From positions 1 through 30,531 of the forward strand of contig CANGWP010000003.1 in NCBI GenBank assembly GCA_947457605.1: 30,531 nt of DNA, given 5' to 3'. This document shows positions 15,198 to 23,754 of this stretch, piece after piece (position 1 is the first letter of the stretch; each line of letters starts with the position of its first letter). The position numbers were made by a program, and so were the translations under genes. Under the pieces are notes generated by a model that was given only the letters and a program-made list of their open reading frames with translations, was not told where the DNA came from and did not search any database. The DNA comes from Bdellovibrionales bacterium (GTDB lineage: Bacteria; Bdellovibrionota; UBA1018; CAIMNF01).

Positions 15198-16655
15198 ATG
15201 ATTCCAGACATTCAACCGATGAAGCCATGGATCTGCCTTAGCGCGGGAATTCTGATCACCCTTCTGGTGAGTGTGATTCGCACGGAGTCCAAGCGTCCAG
15301 CGCAAATATCCGCATTGTTGACTTTGGCGGCAAGCGCAGTTTTCGGTTTTTCCGGTATTTCCGCAGAATCCCAGGTTTTGATGTCAGGAGCTTTTGAGGT
15401 TTCTTCCCTTACCTTGGTTTCACTATCTGCAATGTGCGGTCTTGCTGCCATGTTCATTCTTGGCACGGGCCACTATCTCAGCCGCGAGAAGATCCATATT
15501 TCAGACTACTACCATTTGCTTTTGATTCTCGTGCTTGGTGCCTCCGTATTGGTTGCATCAAGGAACCTCGTAGTGACTTTCATCGCTCTGGAAGTAATGT
15601 CGCTTCCCGCTTATACGCTTGCAGGTTTCCGGAGAAATGATTCCCGTTCCAATGAAGCAGCCCTGAAGTATTTTATTCTGGGTGGAGCCATGGGCGCAGT
15701 TTTTCTGCTCGGATCTTCCTTTATTTTCGGAGCAACCGGATCCCTGGATATTTCGGAGGTTTTTTCACAATCCGGGGCCGGTTCGGCCGGGTCTCTGCTC
15801 CTGTATTTGGGACATTTGCTTGTGATGGTATCGTTCTTGTTCAAGGTGGCTGCAGCCCCGTTGCATTTTTGGAAGCCGGATGTTTACGAGGGATCTCCTA
15901 CGCCCGTGAGTGGACTTATGGCCACTATCATCACGTCAGCAGCCTTTATCTCACTCCTTCGTCTGATTCACCTGGTGGACTTTAGCCCTGCCTCAGCTGG
16001 GGCATATCTGGATTTGGTGAGGTCCACGATTCGTGTTGCTGCAATGGGAAGTCTTCTGATTGGCTCAATGATCATGATTACCCAAAGAAACCTGAAACGG
16101 ATGTTGGCATATTCATCGATTACCCATACCGGATATTTGTTGCTAGGGGTTCTTGGAAGTTTCGATCCAAAGATGGAAATCACGTCCGTACTGGTCTACC
16201 TCCTTGGCTATGCGGCGATGAGCACGGGGGTTTTTGTTCTGTTAAGCCTTTCCAAGGCTCCATCCGATTCTGGAACTGAGTTGATTGATTTGACAGGTTT
16301 GGTGAAAAGAGCGCCGTTTTTGACCTTTTTGTGGAGTGTGTTCTTGTTTTCCATGGCAGGCATGCCGTTCACAGTTGGTTTCTTCACCAAATATCTGGTT
16401 TTCATGGCTTCGCTTGGGGGGGGTGAGACCGGGCTTGTCATTGTCGCCGCGCTTTGTACGGTGATTGGCGCCTATGCCTACGTCCGACCCATAGCTCTCA
16501 TGACCATGAGAGATGCCGCACCGGGGGCAACAGATTGGGAGCCAACAATTGGAAGTCAAATAGTTGCCGTGACAGCCGCAGGCTTTGTTCTCTTACTCGG
16601 GATTATTCCAAATGCCATGATACAATACCTGAAAGGGATCCCGCTGATCCATTAA
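15198..16655 (+). CDS. nuoN: NADH-quinone oxidoreductase subunit N (antiporter-like)
   Basis: This is the proton-pumping antiporter-like subunit next to NuoK, 485 residues with about 14 helices. Key motifs are intact: ALEVMSLPAYTLAGFRR with the helix-5 Glu (about residue 132), SNEAALKYFILGG, LFKVAAAPLHFWKPDVYEGS with the helix-7 Lys, NLKRMLAYSSITHTGY, and GFFTKYLVF with the helix-12 Lys. The start lies 1 bp after nuoM. It is the last canonical nuo gene; the next gene follows after 6 bp, so the transcript probably continues. It serves as the reference for the degenerate protein at 2242-3606. Confidence 0.97.
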   Translation: MIPDIQPMKPWICLSAGILITLLVSVIRTESKRPAQISALLTLAASAVFGFSGISAESQVLMSGAFEVSSLTLVSLSAMCGLAAMFILGTGHYLSREKIHISDYYHLLLILVLGASVLVASRNLVVTFIALEVMSLPAYTLAGFRRNDSRSNEAALKYFILGGAMGAVFLLGSSFIFGATGSLDISEVFSQSGAGSAGSLLLYLGHLLVMVSFLFKVAAAPLHFWKPDVYEGSPTPVSGLMATIITSAAFISLLRLIHLVDFSPASAGAYLDLVRSTIRVAAMGSLLIGSMIMITQRNLKRMLAYSSITHTGYLLLGVLGSFDPKMEITSVLVYLLGYAAMSTGVFVLLSLSKAPSDSGTELIDLTGLVKRAPFLTFLWSVFLFSMAGMPFTVGFFTKYLVFMASLGGGETGLVIVAALCTVIGAYAYVRPIALMTMRDAAPGATDWEPTIGSQIVAVTAAGFVLLLGIIPNAMIQYLKGIPLIH

Positions 16656-16661
16656 GGGAAA

Positions 16662-19625
16662 ATGGCGAAATTGTATGTGATCCGATACCGAGACGGGAAT
16701 TCCAGCACCCCGCTCAGTTCGGAGCAAATCATCAGGCGAATTAAAAACGGGGAGTTGAAGGAAACCGACGAACTTTCTCTCTATCCAGCAAAGTTTACAC
16801 TGGAGGTGAAGGATTATCCGGAGTTTGAGGCCTTCTTTCAAGGAGTCTCTACTCAAGACAAGCCGAACATCGAGAAGACAAAGACAAACGTCGTCGGGAA
16901 TTCGGATCCCACCAAATCCATACTGATAAAGACCAGTCCACTCGAGCCATCAAAACAACATACGAGAGCCGATCAAAATTCATTTTCCGGGGATGAGAAG
17001 ACGGAGCTCAATACCCGTTTGAGCGCACTCCCGGAAAATCAAAGAACCAGGATTCAAGAATCGACGAGACCTGATTTGCCCTCCGAATTCCGGGCCCCGC
17101 AACCCCCGGCAATTGAGCCGGTGCCGATGGATGATTTTGCAAATCCACAGACTAGGTCGGAAAGAACGGTTGTCTTGGAGCGCCCCAAAGAACTGATCTC
17201 AAAAGATCTGGCGGCAGCGCGGCGTGGAAAAAGGCTTCTGCCCGGAATTGGGATTCTGGGGTTCCTTTGCCTCGGATATTTGCTTTATGAGCTTCTGTAC
17301 GAAGAGGATGAGGAGAGTCTTCAGAATGCGCGCCCCAAGGTTCAAATGGTCCCGATTCGTCCAAAACTGCCGGCATCTGGAGCGGACAGGGCCGATCCCC
17401 AGGTAAGTGCGAAAATTTACGATCAGGGATTAGCCCATTATGCGGAAGATCACGTTCAGGGATATCGAAATGCTGCGACCGTATTCCACAAGGCACTCAG
17501 CATAGATCCACAAAACGTAAAGGCCCTAGCACTCCTTGCTTCCAGTTACCTGAATCTTATTGAATCTTCCAACAAAGATGAGTTCACTTTTTCGGTCATC
17601 AAAAAGCTAATCGACCTGTCAGGCGCCAAGCAATTGGAATTGGTAGAGACACTTCTTGCCGAGGTGGAATTCCTGGCTGTCCAGGGCAGATATGATGCCG
17701 GAATCCAAAGACTGGTTGATTACTCGAAGAGAACTGGAAAGTTTGACCCTGCACTTTACTTTTACCTAAGCTGGCTCTATTCCCTAAAAAATGAGTATTC
17801 GAGCGCCATGAAATATCTGAACCTCATCCCGGCCAGCGCGCTTAAAATCCCCAGACTGTATTACCTTAGAGGGTTTCTTCATGAGGAAAACAAGGAGTAC
17901 GATGAGGCTGCAGCCGAATACGGCAGAGCAATCGGGCTTTCAAAATTTCACGCGAAGTCAAGGTTGGGTCTGATACGCATCAGCGAGAAAAAGGGCGAGC
18001 TGAAAAGGCGTGAGCAGGACGTAAACTTTCTCGTTGCAAACCCGAGCTATCAGAACCCGAAGGAGTATGTGGAGGTGTTGATCTATCGAGCCAAGATTTC
18101 CCTGATTGATCAACAGATCGAGGGCGCAGTGAGGGCTCTTGAGGCTGCAATTGAAATCGATCCCAAGAACGAGACCCTTCGGCTTGAATATTATTCACTA
18201 TTGTCCAATTCCGGGAAGAATCCGAAGTATCAGAAGCTGGCCCAGATGTATGCGTTGGTTCTTCAGGGTGAGAGGGACCTCAAAGCAGGTCGTACGCATG
18301 AGGCGAAGTCGGTCTTTCTGCAGGCGCAGGATGCATTTTCCGATTCAACTGTGCCCTTTGAGAAAATGGGCGACCTTTTCTACAAGAGCGGTGAGTTCTT
18401 GCGGGCTCAGACAAACTACAAAAAAGCCTTAAAAATAAATCCTAAATCCGGAGAAATTGCGATCAAGCTGATCGATGCTCTGATTCAGAATCACGAGTGG
18501 GAGGATGCCGAGAAGAATCTTGCGCAATATCGGAGCCACCCAAAGCTGAAGAGTTCGGTGGACCGTCTTGCCGGTGATCTTGCTTTCCATCAGAAAAATT
18601 ATAAACTCGCAATTACATTTTATCGAAAAGCCATGTCGAGGGACACCATTGATACGGATGTTTATTCTTCCTACGCGGACGTGATGCGAGAGGCGGATGA
18701 GTGTCGGGATGCCCAGTTTTTTTATTCTCTGGCCCAGAGACTTGACCCCTTTAATCTTAGGGCAATTCTCGGTTCGGCAAAGTGTATGTTGAAAACCGAT
18801 GGGATAGATTCCGCAGTCGGAAGGGTTCAAGATGAGCTCACCAGATTGCCCAAGGCACGTGCCGATTTGCTAGCGGGAATCGCAGAGTTGTATTTTCTGA
18901 GTCATGATGACGAGAGGAGCCTCCAATTCATTGAGCAGGCCAAGGAAGTGGATCCTGATTATCCGGAAACCTATAGGATCGAGGGGGATATTTTTCTTCG
19001 CCAGATGTTGATCAAAAAGGAGGTAAAGAGGGCTGCGCTCGATGCGTTGAAGGGATATTCGGATCGAAAGGTTTCGGATCCATATGGGTATCTCAAGAGA
19101 TTTGAAATTTTCGTGGCAGACTCCAATTTTGAAGACGCCCAGGCTGAGCTTGATCGAGTGTTTGAGGTGTCCCCAAGGTTCCCGGAGCTCCATTACAAGC
19201 GGGCAGTGATGTATGGAAAAATGGGCAGAACAAAAGATGCCTTGAGAGAGCTTGAATCCGAGTTGAAATTGAATCCAAGAATGGATGCTGCCTGGACAGA
19301 GCAGGGAAACATTCAAACACGGGCCGGCAACCTTGATGAGGCGTTCAAGAGTTTTAAAAAAGCCATGGAATTGAACCCCAAGAACGCACCAGCAAAAATC
19401 GGAGCTGGATATGCCAATTATCTGAAACGGCAGTATTCCTCTGCCATTGCCTTGTATCAATCCGCAATGGCACTCGATCGTGGGAATCCTGAAATATACA
19501 GGAAGATGGGTCTCGCGTATCGGGATAGTGGAGATCCCGAGAAAGCGAGACAGTTTTTTCAAGGATACTTGGATCTTGCTCCAGATGCGCCCGACCGGGG
19601 AGATTACGATCAGTACCGGCGATAA
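16662..19625 (+). CDS. GYF-like/TPR repeat protein with one membrane helix
   Basis: This is a 987-residue protein of unknown role. Residues about 3-60 resemble a bacterial GYF_2 domain, a small peptide-binding fold (RYRDGNSSTPLSSEQIIRRI, then NGELKETDELS). A polar, Pro/Glu-rich linker follows (about 65-185), then a basic stretch (RRGKR) and one hydrophobic helix at about 194-212. The rest, about 245-985, is a long series of tetratricopeptide-like repeats, clearest at the end (AFKSFKKAMELNPKNAPAKI, then EIYRKMGLAYRDSGDPEKAR). The basic side of the helix suggests the GYF part is cytoplasmic and the TPR part periplasmic. It starts 6 bp after nuoN with GGGAA upstream, so it is probably co-transcribed with complex I. 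A scaffold or assembly role is only a guess. It ends 7 bp from a convergent gene. Confidence 0.88.
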   Translation: MAKLYVIRYRDGNSSTPLSSEQIIRRIKNGELKETDELSLYPAKFTLEVKDYPEFEAFFQGVSTQDKPNIEKTKTNVVGNSDPTKSILIKTSPLEPSKQHTRADQNSFSGDEKTELNTRLSALPENQRTRIQESTRPDLPSEFRAPQPPAIEPVPMDDFANPQTRSERTVVLERPKELISKDLAAARRGKRLLPGIGILGFLCLGYLLYELLYEEDEESLQNARPKVQMVPIRPKLPASGADRADPQVSAKIYDQGLAHYAEDHVQGYRNAATVFHKALSIDPQNVKALALLASSYLNLIESSNKDEFTFSVIKKLIDLSGAKQLELVETLLAEVEFLAVQGRYDAGIQRLVDYSKRTGKFDPALYFYLSWLYSLKNEYSSAMKYLNLIPASALKIPRLYYLRGFLHEENKEYDEAAAEYGRAIGLSKFHAKSRLGLIRISEKKGELKRREQDVNFLVANPSYQNPKEYVEVLIYRAKISLIDQQIEGAVRALEAAIEIDPKNETLRLEYYSLLSNSGKNPKYQKLAQMYALVLQGERDLKAGRTHEAKSVFLQAQDAFSDSTVPFEKMGDLFYKSGEFLRAQTNYKKALKINPKSGEIAIKLIDALIQNHEWEDAEKNLAQYRSHPKLKSSVDRLAGDLAFHQKNYKLAITFYRKAMSRDTIDTDVYSSYADVMREADECRDAQFFYSLAQRLDPFNLRAILGSAKCMLKTDGIDSAVGRVQDELTRLPKARADLLAGIAELYFLSHDDERSLQFIEQAKEVDPDYPETYRIEGDIFLRQMLIKKEVKRAALDALKGYSDRKVSDPYGYLKRFEIFVADSNFEDAQAELDRVFEVSPRFPELHYKRAVMYGKMGRTKDALRELESELKLNPRMDAAWTEQGNIQTRAGNLDEAFKSFKKAMELNPKNAPAKIGAGYANYLKRQYSSAIALYQSAMALDRGNPEIYRKMGLAYRDSGDPEKARQFFQGYLDLAPDAPDRGDYDQYRR

Positions 19626-19632
19626 GAGGATT

Positions 19633-19995
19633 TCATTCAACTTTTTTGTTTAGGAGAAGTCCTTTTGCCTCAGAGCCCTCATTCAGGTATTTCGTCGAGA
19701 GACCGGGTCTCACGGGGGCTTCCCTTTTGGAACCATGGTATTCAAGCACGAGATTGCCAAGCTCGATTTGTTCACTTGCCTCTTGGGCGGTCAATTCAGC
19801 GGGAGTCTTGACCAATTCCAAGTCTGGTTTGGGCTTGTCCAAGCGGCCTTCCGGGTCCGATCTATTGTCATCGGGGGAATCCGAAAGGCGCTCATAGGCA
19901 ACGCCCCCCCCTTGACTCGATCCGGGGTCATTTTCGGCAGATTTTGTCGAATTCACCATCAACCGGAATTCGGGTCGATTTACTTTATGGATCAA
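19633..19995 (-). CDS. Small hydrophilic hypothetical protein, TTG start
   Basis: This is a 120-residue reading frame on the minus strand, not recognised as any family. It is polar and acidic with Ser/Pro/Gly-rich stretches, no signal peptide and no membrane helix. Its most ordered-looking part is about 63-108 (ELVKTPAELTAQEASEQIEL and LNEGSEAKGLLL). The TTG at 19995 has GGAG about 8 bp upstream and a promoter-like pair behind that; an in-frame ATG at 19959 without a clear ribosome-binding site would give 108 residues. It converges with the TPR gene, with 7 bp between the stops, and diverges from the sphingolipid/ruv operon. A + strand frame through the same DNA has a less protein-like composition and no ribosome-binding site. 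Whether it is expressed is unproven. Confidence 0.55.
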   Translation of the reverse strand: MIHKVNRPEFRLMVNSTKSAENDPGSSQGGGVAYERLSDSPDDNRSDPEGRLDKPKPDLELVKTPAELTAQEASEQIELGNLVLEYHGSKREAPVRPGLSTKYLNEGSEAKGLLLNKKVE

Positions 19996-20014
19996 GAGGT
20001 TATCTCCGTATATA

Positions 20015-20042
20015 AGTGTATCATTTTGGTCGGGAAACGCAA
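20015..20042 (-). promoter_or_regulatory. Candidate sigma-70 promoter for the minus-strand hypothetical gene
   Basis: Read on the minus strand, TTGCGT (20037-20042) and TACACT (20015-20020) are separated by 16 bp. A second AT-rich option (TATATA) lies just downstream. The start codon follows about 20 bp after the -10 box, with GGAG in between. This is a pattern match only. Confidence 0.35.
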
Positions 20043-20057
20043 TGCTCTAAATTTAAG

Positions 20058-20087
20058 TTGCAAAACAAACCGGTCGTGTATTATAAC
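20058..20087 (+). promoter_or_regulatory. Candidate sigma-70 promoter for the spt-ruvCAB operon
   Basis: TTGCAA (20058-20063) and TATAAC (20082-20087) are separated by 18 bp. A start near 20094 would leave a leader of about 17 nt with the ribosome-binding site GGAAAGG at 20098-20104. It is divergent from the candidate minus-strand promoter at 20015-20042 in the same 115-bp gap. Confidence 0.5.
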
Positions 20088-20110
20088 CACTTGAATTGGA
20101 AAGGCATTTT

Positions 20111-21376
20111 ATGAGTTCAACCGGTGATTTGTTTTCAAAGTGTTACAAGTTTGAGGATGCAAAAAAGCTTCAAGCGATGGGTCTTTACCCCTACTTCCGG
20201 GCCATTACGGCATCTACCGGCAACAATGTAGTGACTGGCGGCAAGCGCCAAGTGATGATTGGTTCAAACAACTATCTTGGACTCACCCATGATCGCAGGG
20301 TCATGGAGGCGGCAAAAGACGCGATCGATAAATATGGAACCGGATGCACAGGCTCCAGGTTCTTGAATGGAAACCTTGATCTTCACGAGCGGCTGGAAGA
20401 TCGCCTTGCCAAGTTTGTCGGCAAGGAGGCTGCGCTTTGTTTTTCTACCGGATTTTTCGTCAACCAAGGAACCCTCGGAGCCCTGATCGGCAGAAGCGAT
20501 GTGATTTACAGCGATCGCGAAAATCACGCATCGATTGTCGAGGGAACTCAAGTGGCTCTTGGTGATACGCTTCGATTCAAGCACAATGACATGGAAGATC
20601 TGGAGCGAATCCTGAAGGCGACTCGCGAGAAATATGATGGAGCCATGATCATTGCCGACGGAGTGTTTTCAATGTCGGGAGATATCTTGAATCTTCCTGG
20701 CGTTGTAGAGCTTGCGAAAAAGTACAACTGCAAGGTTTACGTGGATGATGCTCATGCGCTTGGCGTTCTTGGACCCAATGGCGAGGGAACCGGACAGCAT
20801 TTTGGAATGCACAAGGACGTAGATCTCGTAATGGGAACCTTCTCGAAGTCGTTCGCATCCATAGGAGGTTTCATTGCGGGGACTGCCGATGTGGTTCACT
20901 ACATCAAGCACAAGGCGCGTCCGTTCATGTTTTCTGCGGCGATGTCTCCAGCGGCAACAGCCACGGTACTCAAGTGTCTTGACATCATGGAGAGCGAGCC
21001 AGAGCATCTGGAAAATCTCCGGAAAAACGCTGAATATATGAGTAAAAATTTGAGAGCGATGGGATATAACACCTTGAATAGTCGCACTCCGATCATTCCG
21101 CTTTTGATTGGAGATGATGCAGCTTCCTTCGCGATGACCCAGAAGCTTTGTGCCGAGGGTGTGTTTGTGACTCCTGTCGTTCGCCCCGCGGTTCCGGAAG
21201 GGTGTTCTCTGATTCGCACCAGTTACATGGCCTCCCACACGAAGGATGACCTCGATTATGCTCTTGAGCATCTTCAAAAAGTAGGGCGTGAGTTCGGGAT
21301 TCTCGGAAACAATGAAGCCACCGAGAGGCTTAAGCGAATCGCGGTTGAGAACTTCGGTAACCACGCGGTTCTATGA
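20111..21376 (+). CDS. Serine palmitoyltransferase-like PLP enzyme (alpha-oxoamine synthase family)
   Basis: This probably condenses serine with a long-chain acyl-CoA to 3-ketosphinganine, the first step of sphingolipid synthesis. It has 421 residues and is soluble. Family residues are His139 (NHASI), which stacks on the cofactor, Asp212/213 and His215 (VDDAHALG), and the PLP Lys246 in GTFSKSFASIGGF. Motifs GLYPYFRAI, KYGTGCTGSRFLNG and HKARPFMFSAAMSPA follow the bacterial serine palmitoyltransferases of Sphingobacterium and Bdellovibrio stolpii as I know them. The related 2-amino-3-ketobutyrate CoA ligase (kbl) and bioF proteins fit less well, but kbl cannot be excluded without a tree. The ATG at 20111 follows GGAAAGG; a TTG at 20096 is less likely. 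It overlaps ruvC by ATGA. Confidence 0.8.
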   Translation: MSSTGDLFSKCYKFEDAKKLQAMGLYPYFRAITASTGNNVVTGGKRQVMIGSNNYLGLTHDRRVMEAAKDAIDKYGTGCTGSRFLNGNLDLHERLEDRLAKFVGKEAALCFSTGFFVNQGTLGALIGRSDVIYSDRENHASIVEGTQVALGDTLRFKHNDMEDLERILKATREKYDGAMIIADGVFSMSGDILNLPGVVELAKKYNCKVYVDDAHALGVLGPNGEGTGQHFGMHKDVDLVMGTFSKSFASIGGFIAGTADVVHYIKHKARPFMFSAAMSPAATATVLKCLDIMESEPEHLENLRKNAEYMSKNLRAMGYNTLNSRTPIIPLLIGDDAASFAMTQKLCAEGVFVTPVVRPAVPEGCSLIRTSYMASHTKDDLDYALEHLQKVGREFGILGNNEATERLKRIAVENFGNHAVL

Positions 21377-21960
21377 TCATTCTCGGGGTGGATCCCGGAT
21401 CCCGTCTTCTTGGCTACGGGCTGATTGAGAAGAAAGGGAATCAACTCCGAGTGGTGGACCACGGAACGATTCAGCTTTATCACAAGGAATACAAAGACAT
21501 TCCGGTTGATGAGACCACCCCTTCCCGCTTGAAGGAAATCCACATCAAGCTTTCGGAAGTGATCCGGCAGTATCGGCCCCAAGTGATGGCGGTTGAGAAA
21601 GTTTTTTTTTCGAAAAATGCCGTATCAGCGCTCAAGCTTGGGCAGGCCCGTGGGGTTGTCCTTCTTTCGGCGGCCGTTCATGATCTCGAAATTTACGAAT
21701 ACAGTGTCACAGAGGTGAAGAGCATGATCACCGGGCATGGGCGGGCGGATAAGGAGCAGGTGGCGAAAATGCTTACACTGATGCTTGGTGCCCAGGACTT
21801 CGCAACGGCAGATGCGTCCGACGCACTGGCGCTCGCGGTTGCCCACGCAATCGGTGGGAAAGCCTCTGAAATTCCTGGAAAATCCCCTTCCCGTTCCGGA
21901 CGAAGTTTAAAGGATGTTGCAGAGGCAAAACTCGCGGCCAGCCGCCCAATGAAGCGTTGA
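21373..21960 (+). CDS. ruvC: Holliday junction endonuclease RuvC
   Basis: This resolves Holliday junctions by paired nicking as a dimer, guided by RuvAB. It has 195 residues; the catalytic core occupies about 1-160. The four acidic active-site residues are visible: Asp7 (GVDPGSR), Glu75 (AVEKVFFSKN), Asp147 and Asp150 (ADASDALAL). The motif TGHGRADKEQV near 120-130 is also typical. The tail after about 160 is basic and Ser-rich, slightly longer than usual. It overlaps the upstream serine-palmitoyltransferase-like gene by ATGA, an unusual partner for ruvC. A run of nine T at 21602-21610 lies in frame in the VFFS codons. Confidence 0.97.
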   Translation: MIILGVDPGSRLLGYGLIEKKGNQLRVVDHGTIQLYHKEYKDIPVDETTPSRLKEIHIKLSEVIRQYRPQVMAVEKVFFSKNAVSALKLGQARGVVLLSAAVHDLEIYEYSVTEVKSMITGHGRADKEQVAKMLTLMLGAQDFATADASDALALAVAHAIGGKASEIPGKSPSRSGRSLKDVAEAKLAASRPMKR

Positions 21961-21991
21961 AAACCCGGCCCATTCGCGCAATGATGACCCC

Positions 21992-22660
21992 ATGTTGGCA
22001 TACCTCGAGGGAATCATCAAAGAGAGACAAAATGGCGAAATGATCGTTCTTGTGGGAAGTGGATCACAGGGGTTTGTGGGGTATCAGGTGAAGACTCCGG
22101 ATCATTCCCGCTATGAAACGCTCGTTCCAGGTGATCGCGCTGAGGTGTATTTGTATTCTCATGTTCGAGAGGACGCGTTTGATCTTTTTGGATTTTTAAG
22201 CACTCAGGAAAAAAACCTCTTCACTACCCTGCTCTCTGTTTCGGGAGTTGGTCCGAAGATGGCGCTCGCCTTGCTCTCCCATACAGATGACGTGAATCTG
22301 ATTGATATGATTCTTACCGAAGACAAGGCCGGACTCACGTCGATTTCAGGCGTGGGAAAGAAAACCGCGGAACGCATGGTGTTGGAGTTGAAGGACATCA
22401 TTCAGAAAAAAATCCAGTCGGGACTCCTTCGTTCAAGTCAGGGCGCATCCAGGGCGGGCTGTTCGCAAGAAGCGTCTTCGGCTGCGGATGGGGCCGTTGA
22501 TCGAGGCAGCAAGCTTTTCATTGATGCGTATCTTGCGCTTCAGAACTTGGGCTTCAAAGAGCTTCAGGCCAAGCAAATGGTCGAGTTGGCGCTCAAAAAG
22601 CAAATGAAACTGGATCGCGTGGAAGATGTCGTGAAAGTTGCGCTTCAAGGGGGCAATTGA
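21992..22660 (+). CDS. ruvA: Holliday junction DNA helicase subunit RuvA
   Basis: This tetramer binds Holliday junctions and loads the RuvB motors. It has 222 residues, a little longer than the usual ~200. Domain I (OB fold) begins MLAYLEGIIKE. Domain II has two helix-hairpin-helix motifs, SVSGVGPKMALALL (about 76-89) and SISGVGKKTAERMVLEL (about 110-126). Domain III, the RuvB contact, is about 170-222 (AYLALQNLGFKELQAKQM). The extra length lies in a Ser/Ala-rich linker (about 145-168). The start is 31 bp after ruvC with no strong ribosome-binding site visible. Confidence 0.96.
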   Translation: MLAYLEGIIKERQNGEMIVLVGSGSQGFVGYQVKTPDHSRYETLVPGDRAEVYLYSHVREDAFDLFGFLSTQEKNLFTTLLSVSGVGPKMALALLSHTDDVNLIDMILTEDKAGLTSISGVGKKTAERMVLELKDIIQKKIQSGLLRSSQGASRAGCSQEASSAADGAVDRGSKLFIDAYLALQNLGFKELQAKQMVELALKKQMKLDRVEDVVKVALQGGN

Positions 22661-22662
22661 GC

Positions 22663-23685
22663 ATGGAACATCGGGAAGTGAGTCCGAGAATAAACACCGA
22701 TTCGACCGAGCCCCAGATTGAACAAACTTTGAGGCCTCAAGCGCTCGAGGAATACATCGGCCAGGACGCAGTACGCGAAAAAATCGAGCTTTTCATCAAG
22801 GCTGCTCGCCAACGCGGGGATGCACTCGATCATGTATTGCTTGCAGGTCCTCCGGGGCTTGGAAAAACCACACTTGCTCAAATCATTGCCCGTGAAATGG
22901 GTTCACAAATTCACATTGTGACCGGTCCCACTGTTGAAAAAAAAGGCGATTTGGCGGCTGTTCTCACCAATCTGCAACCAGGCGACGTTCTTTTTATCGA
23001 TGAAATCCACAGGCTGCACATGGCGATTGAAGAGGTCCTTTATGGAGCCATGGAGGACTACAAACTTGATTTGATCATCGGACAAGGGCCGAGTGCGCGG
23101 ACGATTCGCATTGATCTTCCGAAATTCACGCTTGTGGGAGCTACGACGAGAACGGGTTTGTTGTCGAGTCCGTTGCGCGGACGTTTCGGTGTTGAAATGC
23201 GCCTTGATTTTTATACCCCCTCGGATCTCTCGAAAATTGTGATTCGTTCTGCGCGCATCATGAATGTCGAAATCACTTCTGATGGAGCTCTCGAAATTGC
23301 AACGCGGGCGAGGGGAACTCCACGAATAGCGAACCGACTGATTCGTCGGGTGCGCGATTTCGCACAGGTGAAATTCAAGAAAGTAACAGGATTTTCCATC
23401 GATCAAAGAACGGCAAATGAGGCGCTGAATCTTTTTGAGATTGATTCACGAGGACTCGATTCAATGGATCGAAAGTTGCTTTCCGCAATGATTGAGAAAT
23501 TCGACGGAGGGCCTGTCGGAATCGAAACTCTTTCGAGTGTTGTTTCAGAAGAGCGCGATACGCTTGAGGATGTGTATGAGCCTTTCCTCGTGCAGGAGGG
23601 TTTCATTCAACGAACGCCGCGGGGTAGGGTGGCCACCCATCTCGCGTTTTCCCACCTTGGCTATCCGCCAAAAACCTTGTTCTGA
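22663..23685 (+). CDS. ruvB: Holliday junction branch-migration ATPase RuvB
   Basis: This hexameric AAA+ motor drives branch migration with RuvA. It has 340 residues, normal. Walker A is GPPGLGKTT (62-70) and Walker B is FIDEIH (Asp113-Glu114). The sensor region is GATTRTGLLSSPLRGRFG. The C-terminal winged-helix domain ends QRTPRGRVATHLAFSHLG. The ATG at 22663 is preferred, with AAGGGGG just upstream in the end of ruvA; a TTG at 22657 overlapping the ruvA stop is an alternative adding two residues. A strong terminator follows 9 bp after the stop. Confidence 0.98.
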   Translation: MEHREVSPRINTDSTEPQIEQTLRPQALEEYIGQDAVREKIELFIKAARQRGDALDHVLLAGPPGLGKTTLAQIIAREMGSQIHIVTGPTVEKKGDLAAVLTNLQPGDVLFIDEIHRLHMAIEEVLYGAMEDYKLDLIIGQGPSARTIRIDLPKFTLVGATTRTGLLSSPLRGRFGVEMRLDFYTPSDLSKIVIRSARIMNVEITSDGALEIATRARGTPRIANRLIRRVRDFAQVKFKKVTGFSIDQRTANEALNLFEIDSRGLDSMDRKLLSAMIEKFDGGPVGIETLSSVVSEERDTLEDVYEPFLVQEGFIQRTPRGRVATHLAFSHLGYPPKTLF

Positions 23686-23694
23686 TTAAATGAC

Positions 23695-23729
23695 AAAAAG
23701 CCCTTCTCCTGATTCGAGAAGGGCTTTTT
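23695..23729. terminator. Bidirectional intrinsic terminator between ruvB and the convergent small gene
   Basis: A perfect 14-bp stem (AAAAAGCCCTTCTC against GAGAAGGGCTTTTT) encloses a 7-nt loop. A U-tract is produced on both strands, so it can end the ruv operon from the left and the 98-residue gene from the right. Confidence 0.95.
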
Positions 23730-23754
23730 GAAGATGAAATTGAATATGATAGAA

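Noticed and set aside
18870..19640. 256-codon open frame on the minus strand opposite the TPR gene
   Set aside because: It is antisense to clear TPR repeats. Its composition (rich in Ile, Leu, Cys, His and Phe) is typical of a reverse-strand shadow, with no start signal.
19735..20094. 119-codon + strand frame in the gap before the PLP enzyme
   Set aside because: It runs opposite the minus-strand hypothetical frame, lacks a ribosome-binding site, and would cover the candidate spt promoter. The minus-strand frame has better signals.
21602..21610. Run of nine T in ruvC as a possible slippage site or frameshift
   Set aside because: The reading frame is intact on both sides and catalytic Glu75 and the later Asp147/Asp150 are in register, so no break is present. 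Slippage cannot be judged from sequence alone.
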